Shown piece after piece: positions 60,129-64,000 of a stretch of DNA of 64,000 nucleotides. This DNA is from Flavonifractor sp. An100 (GTDB lineage: Bacteria; Bacillota; Clostridia; Oscillospirales; Oscillospiraceae): assembly GCF_002161175.1 (NCBI RefSeq), contig NZ_NFMA01000001.1:1-64000 (forward strand), written 5' to 3'. Each line of letters starts with the position of its first letter. The stretch's first letter is position 1. Made by a program: the position numbers and the translations under genes. The notes beneath the pieces were generated by a model. The model saw only the letters and a list, made by a program, of their open reading frames with translations. It searched no databases and was not told the DNA's origin.

Positions 60129-60174
60129 AACAGGCCGGAGCCCATAAAGCTCCGGCCTGTTGATTATTTTTTTT
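60129..60174 (+). terminator. Terminator after lysC
   Basis: A perfect 13-bp stem (60129-60141 with 60149-60161) with a T-rich tail ending in eight Ts. Confidence 0.92.
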
Positions 60175-60178
60175 GGTG

Positions 60179-60207
60179 TTGCAAAAACTAAGGCTATCTG
60201 GTACAAT
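60179..60207 (+). promoter_or_regulatory. Promoter of the membrane protein gene at 60290
   Basis: TTGCAA (60179-60184), 17 nt, TACAAT (60202-60207). Confidence 0.75.
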
Positions 60208-60289
60208 ATAAAAATGTCTGAGTAACAGATAATGATTAAGGTAAATCTGCCCCGGCAGTGAGACCGGGCAGCGAGGAGATTGAAACTGC

Positions 60290-61054
60290 ATGGATAAAAA
60301 CCAGAGAGAAGCACGCCGCCGCCAGGAGGACCGCGCCCTCAACCGCGGCTTACTGTGGGTAGCCGGAGCCATCGTGCTGGAGGCTCTGCTGCTGCTCGTC
60401 AATCGATATTATATTAACATCCTGACCTCCGAAGTGGATATTGCCATTTTCCTTCAGGGAGTGATGAAGATTGTCCGGATTACGGGGGCTGTAGCGGGAA
60501 CGGTGAGTCTGGTGTGGGCGATCCTCCAGTTCCGAAAGGGAAAGGCATTTACCCTATTTACTGTAGTGGGGTTGGCCTGCTGGGCTCTAGGTTTATGCGC
60601 CCATGTGGTTCTAGCCTTTGATAAGGCTGGAATGCAGATGCTGTTTTTGCTGGTGCCCGCTTGGGCTGGTTTGGCGCTGGTGTATTACCTGTATCAGCGG
60701 GAACTGTTTTTAGCGGCAACGGCCAGTGGACTGGCAGCTGTGGGGCTGTGGTTTGTCCGTTATGGAGGTATGGGCTTTGAAGCCGGACTAGCGGTGGTTG
60801 GAATCCTGCTGGTGGCTGCCATCGCCCTTTGGCTGAAAAAGAGCGGAGGTGTGATCCGCCGGGGCGCTGGCGAAGAGGTCCAGGTCATGGCGAAGAATAC
60901 TTCCTACGCTCTGGTGTTGGCCAGCTGTTTGGTAGGGTTAGTCGCTCTGATTGCAGGTGTCCTACTGGGCGGTGTAATTTCCTATTACCTGATTTTTGGA
61001 ATGGTAGCATGGATGTTTGTGCTGCTGGTATACTATACCGTGAAGCTAATGTAA
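60290..61054 (+). CDS. Hypothetical polytopic membrane protein
   Basis: A 254-residue protein with a charged N-terminus (about 18 residues rich in Arg, Glu and Gln) and about seven hydrophobic segments: roughly 20-37, 65-80, 90-105, 115-130, 138-150, 160-178 and two near the end. A basic cytoplasmic loop occurs around residues 180-200. I do not recognise a family. It has its own promoter and terminator, so it is monocistronic, and its role is unknown. Confidence 0.75.
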   Translation: MDKNQREARRRQEDRALNRGLLWVAGAIVLEALLLLVNRYYINILTSEVDIAIFLQGVMKIVRITGAVAGTVSLVWAILQFRKGKAFTLFTVVGLACWALGLCAHVVLAFDKAGMQMLFLLVPAWAGLALVYYLYQRELFLAATASGLAAVGLWFVRYGGMGFEAGLAVVGILLVAAIALWLKKSGGVIRRGAGEEVQVMAKNTSYALVLASCLVGLVALIAGVLLGGVISYYLIFGMVAWMFVLLVYYTVKLM

Positions 61055-61060
61055 CATGAG

Positions 61061-61100
61061 ATAAGAGAGGGCTCCGTCTATTATGGAGCCCTCTCTTATT
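61061..61100 (+). terminator. Terminator after the membrane protein gene
   Basis: A perfect 15-bp stem (61061-61075 with 61085-61099). Confidence 0.88.
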
Positions 61101-61102
61101 GC

Positions 61103-61150
61103 GAAAAAAATAAAAAAACAAAGGACACACAATTGTGTGTCCTTTGTTTT
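61103..61150 (-). terminator. Terminator of tRNA-Gly
   Basis: A perfect palindrome of 36 bp (61115-61150) followed on the minus strand by long T runs, just past the tRNA 3' end. Confidence 0.92.
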
Positions 61151-61152
61151 AC

Positions 61153-61228
61153 TGGAGCGAGTGACGAGGCTCGAACTCGCTACCTCCACCTTGGCAAGGT
61201 GGCGCTCTACCAGATGAGCTACACTCGC
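61153..61228 (-). tRNA. tRNA-Gly (anticodon GCC)
   Basis: A 76-nt cloverleaf on the minus strand: acceptor GCGAGTG pairing with CACTCGC, D-loop AGCTCATCTGGTAGAGC, anticodon GCC at 61193-61195 in the loop CTTGCCAAG, T-arm with GTTCGAAC, and an encoded CCA 3' end. It has its own promoter and terminator. Confidence 0.97.
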
Positions 61229-61241
61229 AGCGACAAATGGT

Positions 61242-61269
61242 ATTATAGCAGAACAGCGAAAAATGTCAA
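61242..61269 (-). promoter_or_regulatory. Promoter of tRNA-Gly
   Basis: On the minus strand TTGACA (61269-61264), 16 nt, TATAAT (61247-61242): a full consensus promoter, as expected for a stable RNA. Confidence 0.88.
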
Positions 61270-61313
61270 TACTAAATTTGAAAAAAATCAAGTTTTTTTA
61301 AAGCGCAATGGAT

Positions 61314-62429
61314 TTACGGAGAAGTGGTGCTGCCCGATGCGGTCTGAGCGGCCTGACGGCACCGGGGAACAGAAGCGGTGTCCCAGGTAAAGCCGGCCGC
61401 CTCCATCTGCTCATCTACAAGGAAGGAGCTTTGGACGGGATCCATGTGGGTCACATCCAGATGCCGCCAGCCGGACTGAGTGGATACCACCGTCCAGAAG
61501 TAGGGCTCGCCATTCAGTTTGCCGGGGACTACCTGGCAGGGGATACCCAATTCCTGGCAAAGAAGGGCTTGGGCCAAAGCCAGCCCCTGGCTGTCGGCGC
61601 CGCCCTCTAGGAGAGCGTGGTAGGCGGTGGAGCCGCCTGTAGGAAGATAGCCACCCTGTGCCAAAACAGTTTTTGCCGCAGCCAGAATGGCTTCGTCCCC
61701 TGTCACAGGCCCCAAGGCCTGGACCAGATGGTCGGCAGTCTGAAGGAGGGTGGTGTGGCGGCGCTCCAGCTCCTGAGGCTCCAGATGATAGGACAAGAGG
61801 ATCTCTACGATGCGCTGCTGTCCGCTGTCCGGGTATATGGCAACTTCTACGTCGGGCATGTCCAGAGCGGTGGCAGGATTGGCGCAGAAGGCCTCCTGAC
61901 ACAAGGTGTGTATGTAGTCTTCGTCCTCGTTAAAATAGCTGATCCGCAGCACCTGTTCGGTGGAGAAGTTGGCCAGTGCGCTTTCCAGCTCATTTCGGAT
62001 GGCAGTGGTGCCGGTGGCGGAGACGATGGAAGCCACCTGTTCCTTGGTGCGGCGGTAAGTGATCTGAATGTCTGCTTCGTAATAGGTGACCACAGAGGCG
62101 ACACTGTATTTGATGTACTCCACCGCGTAGGCCCCCAGTGGGTCCTCCTGGTCAACTTCCAGGCAGGCGGCATCCAAATCCGCCTCCACGTCCTCCCAGT
62201 CGCTGTACAGCCGCACAGAGCCTGTTTCCATGCCCTGGGAGACGAAGTAAATCAAAGCGTTAACTAGCTCCTGATAATTCTCTGCCCGGAGAATGGAGGG
62301 GTCGCCTTCAGCGGCGGTGGGGGTCATATTGTGAGGGACCACATAAGAATATTCCCGGTTCAGCAAAGCGGAACAGCCGCTGAGCAAAATGGTTCCAGCC
62401 ATCCATACAGCCACTATGGCCCGTTTCAT
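61314..62429 (-). CDS. Lipoprotein with a degenerate transglutaminase-like domain
   Basis: A 371-residue lipoprotein: lipobox LSGC with Cys19, a helical middle region of unknown type, and a C-terminal part (about 240-335) with the outline of a transglutaminase-like core: GGADSQGLALAQALLCQELGIPCQ, then PYFWTVV, then WRHLDVTHMD. The usual catalytic Cys position is Ser280, the His of the H-A-W-N motif is missing (PYFW at 309-312), while Asp325 is kept. It is therefore probably non-enzymatic and may bind a peptide or wall component outside the membrane. It lies 18 nt upstream of nothing on its strand: it follows the YitT gene, which ends 18 nt before its start. Confidence 0.7.
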   Translation of the reverse strand: MKRAIVAVWMAGTILLSGCSALLNREYSYVVPHNMTPTAAEGDPSILRAENYQELVNALIYFVSQGMETGSVRLYSDWEDVEADLDAACLEVDQEDPLGAYAVEYIKYSVASVVTYYEADIQITYRRTKEQVASIVSATGTTAIRNELESALANFSTEQVLRISYFNEDEDYIHTLCQEAFCANPATALDMPDVEVAIYPDSGQQRIVEILLSYHLEPQELERRHTTLLQTADHLVQALGPVTGDEAILAAAKTVLAQGGYLPTGGSTAYHALLEGGADSQGLALAQALLCQELGIPCQVVPGKLNGEPYFWTVVSTQSGWRHLDVTHMDPVQSSFLVDEQMEAAGFTWDTASVPRCRQAAQTASGSTTSP

Positions 62430-62447
62430 TGTGATCTCTCCTCGCGG

Positions 62448-63320
62448 TTAAATGTCATTTTGGCGGTAACGGCGGAAGCCTCTGCCCAGCACCTCGTGGG
62501 CGTTGCAGACGATTAAAAAGGCGTCCGGGTCAATCTCCTTGACCGTCTGCTTGAGCACTACAATCTGGCGCTGCTTAAAGGCACACATAAGCACCTGCTT
62601 TTCTTCCCCAGTCCAGGCCCCCTGTCCGTGGAGGATGGTCACACCTCGATCCAGCTGATGGACCAGTACGTCCAGCACAGCCTCGGTGCGCTGGGTGATA
62701 ATATAGGCCACCTTAGCCGTGTCCATGCCATAGAGGACGCCATCCATCACCACGGTAGAAATGTAGAGGGAGATCAGACCGTACAGGGCACTGTCCAGGC
62801 TGCGGAAGGCCAGCGCCACTGCGGCGATGACCACCAGATCTACCGCCAGAAGCAGCTGACCCATGGGAAGATGGCCAAAAGGGATTTTCAGCAGACGGGC
62901 GATCAGGTCGGTGCCGCCGGTGGTGGCCCGCTGCAAAAAGACCATGCCCAGGGAGAGGCCTATGAGCAGTCCTCCAAATACAGAGGCCAGCATGGGGTCC
63001 ATAGGGGGAAAGGTGTAGGCGGCAGCGAGAAGGTCCACCGCCAGGGAGGAGACCGCCATGGCAAACAGAGAGGAGATGAGCATGCGTCCGCCCAAATATT
63101 TCCAGCCCAATAAAAAGATGGGGATATTGAGCAGGATAACTGCCACACCTACGGGGATGGCGGGTATAACCAGATGGACAATCTGGCCCACACCGGTGAT
63201 CCCCCCTAAGCTGATCTGGTTGGGGACATAGCACCAGTCGAAGCCCAGGGCGTAGATGGCGGAGGCCAGGACAATCCAAAGGTAGGAGCGGACAGCGGCA
63301 AGGGGCTTGTGATTGGGCAT
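62448..63320 (-). CDS. YitT-family membrane protein
   Basis: A 290-residue protein with about five to six membrane helices (the YitT/DUF161 part, with NQISLGGITGVGQIVH and GLSLGMVFLQRATTGGTDLIARLL) and a C-terminal cytoplasmic DUF2179 domain (KVAYIITQRTEAVLDVLVHQLDRGVT). The family is widespread in Firmicutes with no firm function. It appears to be the first gene of a pair with the lipoprotein gene, which starts 18 nt after its stop. The ATG at 63320 has AGGAGGT a few bases upstream. Confidence 0.88.
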   Translation of the reverse strand: MPNHKPLAAVRSYLWIVLASAIYALGFDWCYVPNQISLGGITGVGQIVHLVIPAIPVGVAVILLNIPIFLLGWKYLGGRMLISSLFAMAVSSLAVDLLAAAYTFPPMDPMLASVFGGLLIGLSLGMVFLQRATTGGTDLIARLLKIPFGHLPMGQLLLAVDLVVIAAVALAFRSLDSALYGLISLYISTVVMDGVLYGMDTAKVAYIITQRTEAVLDVLVHQLDRGVTILHGQGAWTGEEKQVLMCAFKQRQIVVLKQTVKEIDPDAFLIVCNAHEVLGRGFRRYRQNDI

Positions 63321-63345
63321 AGCGGGAACCTCCTGAAAGATTCTG

Positions 63346-64000
63346 TTACATCAAAGACATCTGTTCCTCACCCCGGTCCTCTTCTTTCATAAGGGCTCCG
63401 GCGATGGGGAGGGAGCGGGCCCGGTACCGGGCGGCGTTGACGATGGGGGACTGGTCTAGAGGCAGTACCTTCTCCACCCGGTACTTGGGCTTCAGGGTCA
63501 TCACATTGACCCCCTGGGTGGAGCGGGTGGTCTTGGGATTGAGACTGGCGGTGTGGAAGATCATGCAGCGGCCTTCCGTGGAGATGACTGCAATTTCAAA
63601 GTCCTCCTTGAGTAGGAAGGCAGCCACCAGGGGGGCCTTATCGGAGTAGGCCCCGGTGAGCTTTTTCCGCTTGGTCTGAGTCTGATAGGCGCTCAGTTCC
63701 ACCCGGGCCACCTTGCCGTTGTCAAAGAAGAAGAGCAGGTTGCCGGAGTAGTCTCCGGGGATACAGGCCCAAATAGCCCGCTCCTCCGGCTCCATAGTCA
63801 GCTTGGAGGGCAGGTAGTCGCCCAGGGCACTGGCCTTGGTGTCGTCAAACTCGCTCAGGCGGGTTTTGTAGCACTGCTGCTTGTCGGTAAAGACCAGAAG
63901 CTCATCCTTGTTATTGGCCTCCCATTGCAGGAAGGGACCGTCTCCATCCTTGTATTTTTGGTCACTGGCCATGCGCAGAGACTGGGGGGTGATCTTCTTC
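63346..64000 (-). CDS. DNA gyrase subunit A / topoisomerase IV subunit A, C-terminal part (cut by window edge)
   Basis: The frame runs off the right end of the window; at least 217 residues are present, and the ATG near 63972 is only an internal methionine since coding continues upstream (KKITPQSLR). The repeated blades with DELLVFTDKQQCYK, NLLFFFDNGKVARVEL, IAVISTEGRCMIFHTAS and TRSTQGVNVMTLK are the beta-propeller of GyrA/ParC that wraps DNA. The GyrA box and the catalytic domain lie outside, so gyrase and topoisomerase IV cannot be told apart. It ends 25 nt before the YitT gene. Confidence 0.85.
   Translation of the reverse strand, partial: KKITPQSLRMASDQKYKDGDGPFLQWEANNKDELLVFTDKQQCYKTRLSEFDDTKASALGDYLPSKLTMEPEERAIWACIPGDYSGNLLFFFDNGKVARVELSAYQTQTKRKKLTGAYSDKAPLVAAFLLKEDFEIAVISTEGRCMIFHTASLNPKTTRSTQGVNVMTLKPKYRVEKVLPLDQSPIVNAARYRARSLPIAGALMKEEDRGEEQMSLM

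Noticed and set aside
1-64000. CRISPR arrays, rRNA genes, insertion sequences
   Set aside because: No regularly spaced direct repeats, no rRNA sequence and no transposase-like protein with inverted ends were found in the window.

Overview
The window reads as a chromosomal segment of a spore-forming, strictly anaerobic Clostridia bacterium, most like the gut Oscillospiraceae (Flavonifractor/Pseudoflavonifractor/Lawsonibacter-like). The reasons are a fairly GC-rich genome for a Firmicute (around 58-60 % by eye), strong AGGAGG-type ribosome sites, a spoIIAA-spoIIAB-sigF sporulation operon, a Clostridium-type pyruvate phosphate dikinase, an S-box riboswitch in front of metK and a Bacillus/Clostridium-type LexA box in front of uvrB. 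The genus is an inference; only the Clostridia-like character is well supported.

Layout. 1-177: tail of an unknown gene. 295-6665 (minus): one operon with a metal/siderophore-type ABC importer (binding lipoprotein, permease, ATPase), an FmdE-family protein and the nickel-pincer cofactor genes larE, larB and larC. It is preceded by a good promoter and a structured leader ending in a terminator hairpin. 7060-10077: a 1005-residue protein of about twelve helicase-associated (HA) repeats with a PD-(D/E)XK/Vsr-DUF559-like nuclease domain inserted between repeats 7 and 8. 10163-15120: brnQ, ppdK and cobO. 15261-17281 (minus): a GntR/YtrA-type regulator, an ABC-2 exporter and a 49-residue membrane protein, with a perfect 19-bp palindrome next to the -10. 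17601-20424: two tail-to-tail MATE pumps. 20647-22150: spoIIAA, spoIIAB, sigF. 22331-24915 (minus): a PH-like membrane protein and a KdpE/KdpD-like two-component pair. 25142-35734: pyrE, radC, an SOS-controlled uvrB-ybaK-uvrA cluster, a GNAT enzyme, a small membrane transporter family protein and recD2.

35924-37695 holds TRAP transporter dctQ and dctM without a binding-protein gene, in visibly more AT-rich DNA. Then come threonine dehydratase, an SLH-GH25 lysozyme, a DUF1643 protein, a lone tyrosine recombinase, a COG2509 FAD enzyme, a nitronate-monooxygenase-like flavoprotein and a rhomboid-like membrane protein. 46340-51476 carries methyl-cycle and central metabolism genes: ahcY, a GreA-type factor, a 3-hydroxyacyl-CoA dehydrogenase, S-box plus metK, and deoC. 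51542-56838 holds a parvulin-type foldase, a probable 6S RNA, a DUF1292 protein and a class A penicillin-binding protein. 57090-60115 is an ACT-domain regulator followed by hom and lysC (aspartate pathway). The right end has a membrane protein, tRNA-Gly(GCC), a lipoprotein with a degraded transglutaminase site, a YitT protein and the C-terminal part of a GyrA/ParC protein.

Most of the window is ordinary core genome. The stretches that are not ordinary are the lar/FmdE/ABC operon with its candidate regulatory leader and the HA-repeat nuclease beside it, followed at lower weight by several proteins with altered active sites and the probable 6S RNA.
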